Positions 47,008 to 57,155 of a stretch of 64,000 nt of DNA are shown one piece after another. Each line of letters opens with the position of its first letter. The stretch's first letter is position 1. This DNA comes from Pagrus major. Taxonomy: Eukaryota > Chordata > Actinopteri > Spariformes > Sparidae. Under the pieces are notes generated by a model. The model searched no databases, had not been told where the DNA came from, and worked only from the letters and a program-made list of their open reading frames with translations. Where the stretch lies: contig NC_133230.1 in the NCBI RefSeq assembly GCF_040436345.1, forward strand, positions 20,284,197 through 20,348,196. Reading direction: 5' to 3'. Both the position numbers and the translations under genes were made by a program.

Positions 47008-49094
47008 TTTCTGCTTCAATTAAAACGAGAAGCCTCCACTGTAGCACCAACAACCCGCTTAAAATGTCTTTAAAACAAGAAAATAATTAGTTGCACCTGT
47101 CGGTCCATGTGGCAGTCTAGTGATATTGGTTTCCTTTGCCCTCACCAAAGGACTGAGACAACTTCAAATGCCGGCTTCATTCCGAATGACTGACCTGCTC
47201 TCGACAAGTTCAGTTAATACTTGAGCTGTCTGAGAAATCCCCTTTACTACACACACTGTGGATATGAGTTGACCCGACTTTTACTCCCCCCAGCTGCTGT
47301 GAGAAGACATGACAGTGACTGTGAAGTGGGACACACCTACCATCAAGTCAGATCACACTCAACAGAGTACCACAGTATCTGTGGTACTGTAGTTTGTCTT
47401 TATGGTTTGCTGTTAGAACTTTCATCTCCAATTGTGACGATGCACAACCATCCAGTAATATTCCTTTATTTTATTATGAGGTTTTCACAACTGCTCTACT
47501 TCTACTTTTAGGCTCAGTCATGCCATGTTAATCTGGAAAGTTAAATCCCTCCTGGTATGAACAATGACTGCCTTGTTACTGCACCTAGGATTGCTATTAG
47601 TTGGTACATACTGAGAACTTCTATTCTTATATGCTTCTATTTTTTTTTCCCATGTTCGATTAAATGTGGATTAAAAGTCAAATCTGAACTCAACAAAAAT
47701 GTGCCTGCATCTCAAAGGACTCACATGCCTCAAGGAGAGGCATGTGAGTAGTTTTAAGACTTAATGCTGAGCTACATGTGAAGGGAGAGGAATAAGAGGT
47801 GTAGAAAGTCTGTTTTACCAGTTTTTGCACTATTATAATGCGCGTGAAAATAGCCTCAGGTGAAATGAAATTTTCCAATCACTCTTTGTGATGTCAGAAA
47901 ACATAACAAATATCCAAGTCTTGTGTGTAAAGCGGACGCTGGAGAGGCTGTAATGTAGGTATGTAAAAGTGAATGTATTTAAACAGGCTAAAAATAGAAC
48001 AAGTGTGTGGACTCCAAAATAAACAATACTTAGTTGTACAGGTTGCGCTGCTTTTGACCACCAGATGGCACCTGTTACCATACATTTAGGTCATGAAAAG
48101 GATGACCCAAAACATAATGCATGTCTGACATGTTTTCAATTCTGTGGACTCAAAAAAATTCCAGAAAAAAAGAAACTAAACATTTATTTCTTATGGAAAT
48201 ACAAAATGGGATTTTGTGATAGCTTATATGCTTATATAACATCATATACAAAAGTATAAAAAAACATAATTGGTAGTAACATGGTAACAGAAAATAAAGT
48301 ACAATGTAAACAGTCCATATATATATGTGCATACATGACGCCTGCGCCAAAACATAGCAATAAAGACAAATAAAAAATGATCAGTCGGGCAAAGTTATTA
48401 TGTAGTAAAAAGGCTTCTGACTGTGTGTGTGAACGTTCTTCATACCAGCATACCATCATCAGTATGTGACGGTTAATGCATTCCAGTAGATATTTATTTT
48501 TATACTTTATGAAATGTGTCTATTAAGCCAACACATTGGCTCCCAATTGCTCCCATCTTCTAGTTGTAATTCAGTCAGAATTCCTACAATTCCCAGAATG
48601 CATTTTAGCAAAGGCAGGACAATACAAGCAGTTTTGAGCACAAAGGGTCAAGAAGTATTGCAACCTCTCATTAAAACAAGATGTCTATTTGTCGTCTGAT
48701 CGCCACATATAAGATTATAAATATCAAAATTCTGAGTTTGAATGTCTTCTCCAAAACTACATAGTGCTCCTTTAACCACTAATGCTTTTTCCATAATGGA
48801 AAGTTTACCTTTCCAACCAAACTCCATTTTAGCTGCTGGAAATATGTTAAAGATGCCATGCTAGCTAATGGCTCAAGCTAAGTTTATCTGACAAATAAGT
48901 GACAAAACAAGAGAAAGCAACAAAGACAAGTTTGAGTCCAATCCTATTGGCTCCACATTTTGTGGTGTAACGCTCCGAGACTTAAGGTGGGAGGATTTGG
49001 TGGCTGGTTCTCCTCCATGGCCGAGGCCCAAAGCTAAGTGCTGCTAGTTGGCTGCTTCTTCTCAACTGTAAACTCTAGAAAAGACATCGCACCT
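47008..49094. other. Intergenic between flvcr2 distal exon and jdp2; no batf
   Basis: In human, BATF sits between JDP2 and FLVCR2. Here only 2.1 kb separates them and I found no bZIP exon on either strand. It contains a 12-bp-arm hairpin (47719-47749), a 10-bp-arm hairpin around 47362-47384, the jdp2 3'UTR, and repeat-like sequence ending in AAACTACATAGTGCTCCTTTAA near 48775. Confidence 0.65.
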
Positions 49095-50297
49095 TCACTT
49101 GGCCTCGAGCTGCTGCAGCAGGGGGTTCACCTCACTCTCCGGGGTTTTGACACTATCTGTCCTGACAATACACGTGGGGCGGTGGCGGTTGAGCATGAGG
49201 ATCAGCTGCTGCCGTTCAAGCTTCAGCTCCTCAATCTGGGCTTTAAGGTCAGAGTTCAACATCTCTAGTCTCTCTGATTCCTGTGAGAGGATGGAAGGAG
49301 AAGGAAGTATTAAGGGAGGTAGAGTTGGAAAGTTAAGTGAGAATGTGAGAGTTTCAAATAATGACAAAGTAATAACCTCGGTATGTCTCACCTTTTGTAG
49401 ATAATCTGTCCTCTCTTTCTTTTTGTTTCGACATCGAGCTGCAGCCACTTTGTTTTTCTCTCGCCTTCGTTTCCTCCTGTCTTCCTCTTCATCTCTCTAA
49501 ACAACAGTGCAGGTAAAAAGGTTTCAGGTTAAGTTGTGATGGCCTTGCTGAACATTAAACTACTGAAGATATCATCATATGCCATCATATAAATAATAAT
49601 AGCTTATTTGTATGACGTTCTCTACTACGGTAATCCATTTGTAATCTTGTATCTAACCATTTTATCCTTTTTTGTGATGACCCAAACAAATTGATCATCT
49701 GTGCAGTCATCAGTACGGCCAAGCTACCTGCTACCTGCCCTTATAGCTCAGTCGAGCTGAGAATTCATTTGTTCAAATGATTCCTGTCACCCTGATCGTG
49801 TTTTTCCCTGGACGTCAATGGTGGAAAGAATCTAGCACTATTTTTAGCAACAGCAACAAATCCTGCTATGTCCACTAGATGGACCTGTTGATTAAGATAT
49901 GACACTGCAAAGGTGCTTTCAGTTCACGCAAACCTGTTTTCAACAGTTTGGCCACATTTTTCACACAATTAAGCTGGAATCTGTATGTTGAATTTGAAAT
50001 ATTTCAATATAAATGTTTAATGTTAAGAAAAAGAATGTAAACAGAGTAAAAACTCAAAATGAACTGTTTCTGATTACATTATCAGATACTCATTGTTTCC
50101 TTTACCTCTGTTTTGATCACTAGAGGCCTCTTCCCCAGACTATCCAGGAAGTGCAGAGGTGACAGCATTGTACCAAACTCCTGAAAGTCACCAAATTTGA
50201 GCTTGTCAGTCAGTGTGGTGGCTGAGATCCCAGCTAACGGGCCCAGGCTGGGCAGGGAGCCTGCTGTCACAGAGGGATCTGGGATTTGTCCTGGCAT
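49095..50297 (-). CDS. jdp2: Jun dimerization protein 2 (JDP2), bZIP repressor
   Basis: AP-1-family repressor that dimerises with Jun and ATF proteins and binds TRE/CRE sites in the nucleus (family knowledge). Three coding exons: 50106-50297, 49392-49496 and 49095-49280, total 160 residues (human about 163). The start ATG at 50297 gives MPGQIPDPSVTAGSLPSLGP, matching the family N-terminus. The basic region RRKRRREKNKVAAARCRNKK spans about residues 71-90. The zipper (about 100-130) includes IEELKLERQQLILML and is followed by RHRPTCIVRTDSVKTPESE, which carries the conserved phosphorylatable TP. A CTCCTAG acceptor at 50334-50335 shows that the start codon is preceded by a spliced 5'UTR, probably from a GC-richer first exon near 52.6-52.7 kb. 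It is tandem with fos, as in other vertebrates. Confidence 0.97.
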
Positions 50298-53200
50298 CGT
50301 GTCAGACTCGGTCGTGACCACAGCTAGGAGGCAGAGGGAGAAAATGGGAGACATACTCAGACTGCAACTAAAACCAGATCAATGAAAAACACATAAAACT
50401 CTGTCCGCTCAGCTTGTTATAGCACATGCTCAAGCATACTTTATGGTGTGAGGGGAGAAAAAAAAACATTTAACATTAACAAATTAAAGGGAAATAGATA
50501 TCTAAGTCCTTTTTTAGACCTACAGTCTGTCACAGGGCTTCAAGAAGGCACTTGCCCGAGGTGCACTGCTCCTTTCTAGCAGTCAGACCGGCCAAACTGT
50601 GATGAATTGCTGGTCTGTTATAGGAGCCGGATGCTGAGGTTGCTCTCATTAGGCTATTTTATTATTTTGCTTCTTTTTCTGGAATGAATATACCACCATT
50701 TACTGAGATCTTGGCAGGAAATTTACTTCATATAATCCCCAGAGGCCAAAAGAGAGACGAACAAGACAGTGTACAAAGCAGACTCAGACAAATTCCCCCT
50801 TTATTTCAAGGAAAGTAAGCTAGAAAAGAAATGCCCGTTAACCATGGTTTCCTCCTTATGAGACTTCATGACAAGGGAGTAGATTATGGCTGCCAAAATT
50901 CAGCATAATGTGGTTAAGTTTGACCCCAAATTTAACTTATTTTATTTAGCCAAGAGAGAAATTAAAAGATGACATTGTTTACTCACAATCCTTTGTGCCC
51001 AACAGATTTTCATTACATGTTTTATTCTGCCGACCACTGACAAATGCCTTAATTTGAAAAATGCTGAGCGTGGACATTTAAATATATCCAAAGACAATGA
51101 GCGAGGTGTGTGAGCAAAGCCGGCCAAAGACACAGGAAATTACTACAACAGCTCAGCGGATTTCCAAGCCACATGATGCAGCCAAAAACGACCATCTGAG
51201 GTCAATTACTCAGAGACCTTTAGCCCACACTGAAGCAATAAACAGGCAATATTTGATATAAATGTCACTATAGAAAACAGTCATCTGGCTTGTTATTAGC
51301 TTTGAGGATATATCTATGAGTATTTTAAGGGAGAAGTTTATGCATGCCAATTATGCTATATCTACTAAATAGTTATGCAGAGAACATGAAAAGGCAGGCG
51401 ACATGAGAGAAACGCATGGGAATTACTTTCAGTTTTTACACTTCCTCAAAATACAGGTCAAAAAAGTGGAACTCTGCAGGTCATGGTTTTGGCACATGAT
51501 GCCCAGATGCAAATATCTGCTAAAAGAAAAAACACGGTGCAAAACAAACTACAGCCTGACCGATATATCAGTTAGCTGATATTTTCAGCCACTTTGGCCT
51601 GTCACAGATATACTGTATCGGCATAAATGTTGTCCAGTATGTACTGATGTGACACCGTATTAGATTATAATGCAGAAAAAGATTCTGCGGGTAATTGATA
51701 CATTTTTAAATTTCCAGTGAAGTTTACTGCTGCAGTGCACTGATGTCATTTCACACAATAAAGTCTATTGTTAAACTGTCAAATATCCTGTCTCTGTTAC
51801 ATATCTTTGTGTGTTTGATCACCACATTTGAGGGATGAGTCGATATGCCAATTTGGGGTTTTTGGCTTTGGGGCTGTAAAACAAACGTGCAAAATGGAGG
51901 TAATGTGTTATTGCATAATAAGAAATGTAGTATTAAATTTGCACAAAAATACCAGCCAATGCAAAAGACAAACCCACCATAAACATTTCCATTAAAAGGG
52001 CTTCCAAGCATACATTATGTAACAATGACCATGATTTCAATATATTATGGTCCAATGTTAAAAATATCTCTTTTAATGTTAACTTTATTATTCCCCTGAA
52101 GGACCAACGAGCCAATTAACTTCTCCAGATTAGACTGCAGTTGCATCATTTGTTCTGAACTCTCTGCACACTCACATGAGAAAGCCCAGGGAATGAATAG
52201 TGGAATAGTTGAATGTTCAGTAGTTGAGGAATATGCGTGTGGTGCTCTCGAATCGCCTACATTGTGTTGCACACTGAAGCCATTGGTCAACTTGAAAGCG
52301 GAAGTTTTTCTTCAGTGCGGCATTTATCTTACGTAACTTTGTCTTCCATCAGAGAGCTGCAGTGATAAAAAAAAACAAAAAAAAAACGTAACAGCTTTTT
52401 GATCGCAGCGGATTTCGCTTCAGATAAAAAGCACATGTTACGAATCGACACTCACGTGAAGGTTAGACAACACTAAAGAGGAACATTTTGTTCTGAATTG
52501 TGCACGCCGTGCTCCCATTAAGAAGGAGCATGCCAACAAAAGAAAATGAGCTTTCTGCAGCATGCTCCGAAAAGATGTCAGGTCTACTTTGAAGAGCAGA
52601 AAAACACAGAAAAACTCAACGATTGCAGAGAAGATAGCGCCGAATAACCGAGAACATCGCAGCCCCGCTCGCCGCCTGCTCACAAACTATGCTCGGTGTG
52701 ACCTATGCGTGGCGCGCCAAGACGCTGTTTAGTATGTAGAAAATGACCCAGTCCTCGACTTATGAAGTTTTTGAATACCGACCTGACTTTGATCCCAGGT
52801 GCAACAAATGTCCTTTCTTCTGGTCAGCCGAGGGTCGAGAGTAGATTTTAAAAAGTGGAAATCGTTGCATCAGCCCGATTTTAAACGTGATCCCAATCTG
52901 GGAGGATTTGGGAATGCGGAACTTAGGCTATGCCAGCCAAACGTAAGCAGGGATGTAAAAAAGTACATCGTGGGGGCAGAAGTGGGGAAGTCGCACCGCT
53001 CCTCCCATAAAGAAACACTGAGGCTGCAGACTGCAACGACAGAATGTGGCTCAGATGGAGGCCTGCACTGGAAATACAGTGCGACCACTCACCTACAGTG
53101 AGTCTCACCACAAATACAGAATGGATCAGAAAATATACAAGCTTCCTAATTATAAGGTTTTGTGAGAAAGTGGATTAAGTAATTCTATAAAAAATGAGAG

Positions 53201-53317
53201 CACTTATCTGAACTCTGCCTTCCTTTGCAGAATTATAATTTAAATTTAATGCAATAATATAAAAAGTCAACAGAACAGATTGCAAACAGCAGCACCAAAC
53301 ACCACTCTGAATGTAGA
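50298..53317. other. jdp2 5' intron, presumed first exon and promoter
   Basis: Mostly AT-rich intron. It includes a repeat starting CTACAGCCTGACCGATATAT at 51549, a TTACGTAA bZIP-type palindrome at 52329-52336, and a GC-richer segment around 52620-52720 with GGCGCGCC that is the likely jdp2 first exon/promoter. Small open frames here (for example 52438-52683 minus) have no recognisable domain. Confidence 0.5.
51549..51720. repeat. Interspersed repeat 'ACAGCCTGACCGATATATC'
   Basis: The opening phrase and the following GCTGATATTTTCAG / TACTGTATCGGCATAAAT wording are typical of a repeat found across fish genomes. The extent on the right is uncertain. Confidence 0.5.
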
Positions 53318-53323
53318 TTTATT
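53318..53323 (-). terminator. fos: Likely polyadenylation signal of fos
   Basis: AATAAA on the minus strand, about 615 nt past the fos stop codon. Upstream in the same 3'UTR are ATTTA motifs (within ATTTATTTTTTTAC near 53402-53415 and near 53545-53565), consistent with an AU-rich instability element as in mammalian FOS. Confidence 0.6.
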
Positions 53324-53936
53324 GTAATTATTCAGCAGCATAGATAAGCAATCAATGCTCATTTTGACTTGTTTTTTTAAATTTAACAAAGAATCTGAAA
53401 GGTAAAAAAATAAATCATAAGTTACATCTTGATAAGATATATATATAGTATATATAGCACTGGATGTTTTCATGGAAAACTTTCAATGAGGTCAAAACCA
53501 CAGTCGATGACATTGAGGTATGCAGGTACTCAACATGGATGAATATGTAAATACAACATTTACATCAATCAATACACTATTAACAACAAAACACAAAAAC
53601 CATACTGTAACATTAAATTCCACATTACATCTTAGATCTAGTAACAGATCAGATATATATAAGCTCTGAAAATTATTTGGAATTCGTCAGCATGCGTTTT
53701 AAAATCAAAACTTCACTTCAGTCCCAGCCATGCTTTTAGCTACATCAATCTGTTGGCTATGTTATCTGGAGAAAGTTTATATGTTTGTTTAGTCACACAC
53801 GAGACATTTCAGGAATGTATTCCTTGAAGTGTTACAGCATACTGTGGCATATGTTGTTCAATATCGTTTCAAAGTCAGGAACCTGCAGGACAGAAACAAA
53901 ACCAGAGAGATCACACAGATCACTTCCCTCTGTACA

Positions 53937-56142
53937 TTATAAGGCTAAAAGAGTTGGAGAGTTGAGTAAATCAACTGATTCGGCTTTGCCCCCTCCACCT
54001 TTATGACTGTCTAGTCCCTCTGTGAGAGAGTCCAGCTCGGGACACCCAAATGTGAACACAGACAGGTAGTTGCTGCAGGTGGGGGTGGAGGTCACCACAG
54101 GAGTGCTGAGAGGCTCCAGGTCGCTGGAGACGGACTTGTACAGGGTCTCCCAGTCCGAGACCCCAAGAGAGCTACTCAGGTCAATGTCTGGCACGGATCG
54201 AGCCGTCTCCATGGGGGTTTTCTCCTCCAAACTGGGTAACATATTTTCCAGTAGCCCTTCCTTAATGTCCAGAGAGGGCTCCAGATCGCAGATGTTGATT
54301 TCAGCGCTGGCACACAGCAAGATATTGGAGTTCCCAGAGATTGCTGTGGACGGATCACTGGGGATGTCCATGTCCTGGAGCGAAGGAGCTTCCTGGGTGC
54401 CATCGTCTGGAAGGCTGTCCTCGTCTGGACTGGGCGGTAGCTCTGGGGACCCCGTGGGCTCCTGGAAAATAGACTCCAGCTCATCTGACATCTGGCACAT
54501 GGGTTTATGTGTGGCGAGGATAAATTCAAGCCGCTCTTTCTCTTTGAGGAGGTTGGCTATTTCCGTCTCCAGGGCTGCTTTTTCCTCCTCCAGCTTGTCT
54601 GCCTCCTTCGGATAGAGCGACATCCAAATATCATCCACATTGGAAAACACACACACAGTGGGTGCAAATGACAGCTGAGTAAATGCATCACTGTTTACTT
54701 ACAGTTTGCAGCGTGTCGGTGAGTTCCCTCCGTCTGTTGCGACACTTTGCTGCAGCCATTTTATTCCTCTCCCTCCTTATCCTCTTTTTCTCTTCCTCCT
54801 CTGGAGACAGCTGGGATGTAAAAGAAATAATTCAGTTATTGCCTTGAAGAATCCAGCCATTTCATCCTCTAATCCGCTACATCCGCTGACAATACACCCT
54901 CTGAAGAATGGCAAAAGCATGTTTCGCTGCAATGCGTCTAAAAATAGACCATTGTTGCAGACTTGCTGTGACCTGAATATAAATTGACTGCCTAAGGAAG
55001 GCACACAGCCAGCACACGGCACCAGAGGAGCATGCACAATAGCAGCGTTGCACACAAGGAATTCAGATTGGCATATGTAAATTCACACTATTGACTATTC
55101 TGTCCAATAGCAGGTAGACTTCATCTGAGCAAACCTACCTGCTCTGTTTTCCCCTTTCTGACAGCATTTTTTCCCTTATTCCCGCCCTCTTTGGGTGTTG
55201 CCTGGTGAGAGCTTTGTGGTTCATTGGCTTGCTTGCTACCCAGAGACGGGGAGACAGATGTAATAATCGTAGGCTGGACCATCCACTGGAAATCTGGGGT
55301 AGAGGAAATTGCAGTGACTGTTGGAACAAATGGAGTGTCTTCAACGCTCATTTCTTGGCAGAGCTCCTGAAAAACATGGAAATAACCAACAATGAGGATT
55401 ATAAGAGATTTTTTTTTTTTTTAAATAAGTCCATCCCTTTGCTATTAAAAGGTTTGAGGTTATTGTGGTGGCAATCAATAAAAACCTATAAATCATCATG
55501 TTAGAGTCTAAAACAGAGGGTAGCCGGCATGTGTTGGATATTCTTGAAATATACCCCACCAGAAATAGCCTTCTTCGGATCAATATTTGACTTTATCATT
55601 GTTTCTGACGTCAACACTGACGCAGGGATGCTGTGGAGTCTCCTGAATGGATTTATTTTTCTCAATGAACCGCTGCATCGACACGCTCACATTTGGTCCC
55701 AGGACGTCGGAATCATAACAACCCGACCGACGCTGCTATTTTGCCACATTACCACCTGCACTAATCTCTGCTCCCCTCCAAAAAAAATATCAAATTTACC
55801 AATAATGACGTTAAAAAAAAAAAAAAAAATTAAGCGCACACAGTTAATTAAAATCTTATCAATCAGCTCCACCTCCCCCTCCCCCCACCGTTAGAATAAA
55901 AGGCATTAGGACACATAAAAAAAAAGAGGGATGTTTAATTTGCTTGTAAATGAAGCGCCTCCAGGGCTGCATGTTGAATATATGATCAACAAAGCCATTC
56001 ATACCTTTGCACTGCTTTCTGAGGAGGAAGCTGGAGAGCTCGCCTCTTCTGGCGTCTTCTGGCACAGTGTCCCGACAGGAGACTCTGTCCGGCAGGTGGG
56101 AGAGACTGAATCCATGTCAGACGTCAGGTTGTTGTGATACAT
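53937..56142 (-). CDS. fos: c-Fos co-ortholog, AP-1 bZIP transcription factor
   Basis: Immediate-early transcription factor that pairs with Jun. Four exons, all phase 0: 56005-56142, 55139-55366, 54703-54810, 53937-54605, giving 380 residues, the same as human c-Fos. Exon 1 ([20 protein letters not shown]) is unlike the usual MMFSGFNADYEA start. Exon 2 restores [20 protein letters not shown]. The basic region [19 protein letters not shown] is at about 134-152 with the redox cysteine of KCRN near 145; the zipper continues through [20 protein letters not shown]. The C-terminus carries [28 protein letters not shown] and the SPTLLAL end typical of c-Fos rather than FosB or Fra. The exon 4 acceptor (CCGAAG at 54606-54607) has a weak pyrimidine tract. 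The divergent N-terminus suggests the faster-evolving of the two teleost fos copies (perhaps fosaa), which is inference. Confidence 0.95.
55606..55613. promoter_or_regulatory. fos: Perfect CRE (TGACGTCA) in fos intron 1
   Basis: Full palindromic cAMP-response/ATF site, followed 5 nt later by TGACGCAG. Lies between exon 1 and exon 2 of fos, about 0.65 kb downstream of the presumed transcription start. The proximal promoter shows no such site. Confidence 0.6.
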
Positions 56143-56279
56143 CACGAGGGGGGTAGGAAAAAAAAGCACGAGTCCCGATCAATGACAAATATGACTCTGG
56201 CCTTCCGCTGAGCAGAGCGGCTCGGGTCTTTTCTCCAGGTATATACCTGGTAACTGGACGACTAGAATGCAAGCCCCTC

Positions 56280-56287
56280 CTTTTATG
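56280..56287 (-). promoter_or_regulatory. fos: TATA-like box of fos
   Basis: CATAAAAG followed by GAGGGG on the minus strand, about 140 nt before the start codon. This predicts transcription start near 56255 and a leader of about 110 nt. A perfect palindrome AGGTATATACCT lies just downstream at 56238-56249 and could be an alternative TATA. Confidence 0.65.
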
Positions 56288-56571
56288 CTCTGCTAGAATT
56301 TTATGAATGAACCAAGACTGTACCATCCGCCGAGGGGGAGGGGGGAGCAGACTGACAGCCACACGGGGCCTACATTTCGGGGTAAAAGAGCATTATTTTG
56401 ACATTTATCCTCTGGTGTGGTTCCTCCATAAATACATTTTAACATTTTTCTTTTAGATGTGATCACAACAATATCACAAGAAGGACAAATTCTCGCGTTT
56501 GGCGCATTTTCACGTCCCATTCACAAATATCGGCTTCATGAGAAAAGCTATGTGGGGTGAGAAACGTGAGC

Positions 56572-56606
56572 CTATTTATAAATAGACATATGTAACCATT
56601 TCCTGT
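56572..56606. promoter_or_regulatory. fos: MEF2/CArG-like palindrome with adjacent ETS motif, SRE position
   Basis: CTATTTATAAATAG (56572-56585) is a perfect 14-bp palindrome matching the MEF2 consensus YTAWWWWTAR in both directions and close to a CArG box. On the fos strand it is preceded by ACAGGAAA (56599-56606), an ETS/TCF core. Its distance from the presumed start (about 320 bp) equals the place of the mammalian serum response element. No canonical CC(A/T)6GG box was found between fos and tmed10. Confidence 0.6.
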
Positions 56607-57018
56607 GCGATGAAAACCTGATGTTCTGCTGCATTCATTTAATCAAGGGCAAAATCCACGAACATACGATATCCACTGATTTTGCTTAATAAAACAAAAA
56701 ATATATTACAAAAGGTCGACGCGACGCATTTTGCACGACCTTTTTTTAAAAAAAATAAATAAATAAATAAAAGAAAATACAGCTAATATGTCGACTATAG
56801 CCTCCATATTTAATCTGCTGACAGATAAACTCAGACTAAAATGAATTCCCTCCCCCCCATTTCATCTCTAACTCAGCCGTCTGGCAGCCCTCTCAGTGAG
56901 CTTCAGGACTGTCTTTTCCAAAGATAAGCATCGAGAGCTGTTAGCAGACATAATGAAATGATGCTGAATTGTTTACTTGGGGAGGAGGAGGTGGTGAGGA
57001 GGAGAGGGTCGGACATGT

Positions 57019-57038
57019 GGGGGCGGAGAAGTCACGTG
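57019..57038 (+). promoter_or_regulatory. tmed10: GC box and E-box of the tmed10 promoter
   Basis: GGGGGCGG at 57019-57026 and CACGTG within GTCACGTGTCACG at 57031-57043. Both are about 120-140 bp upstream of the tmed10 ATG in a GC-rich stretch without a TATA box, fitting a housekeeping promoter. The fos and tmed10 start codons are separated by only 1.0 kb, head to head. Confidence 0.55.
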
Positions 57039-57155
57039 TCACGACCCGGAACTGGAGGGAGGAGGGACATGAGGGGAGGGGCGGGGGGAGCTGGATGCGT
57101 TTGACGACAGGAGCATCATCATCCTTCGCTCCCATCACAACAAGGGATTGGCGAC

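Noticed and set aside
47719..47749. Hairpin with 12-bp arms resembling a bacterial terminator
   Set aside because: Eukaryotic intergenic DNA; the hairpin has no T-run and no adjoining gene end.
54070..54615. 181-codon plus-strand open frame, and the 117-codon minus-strand frame at 54176-54529
   Set aside because: Shadows of fos exon 4 in other frames.
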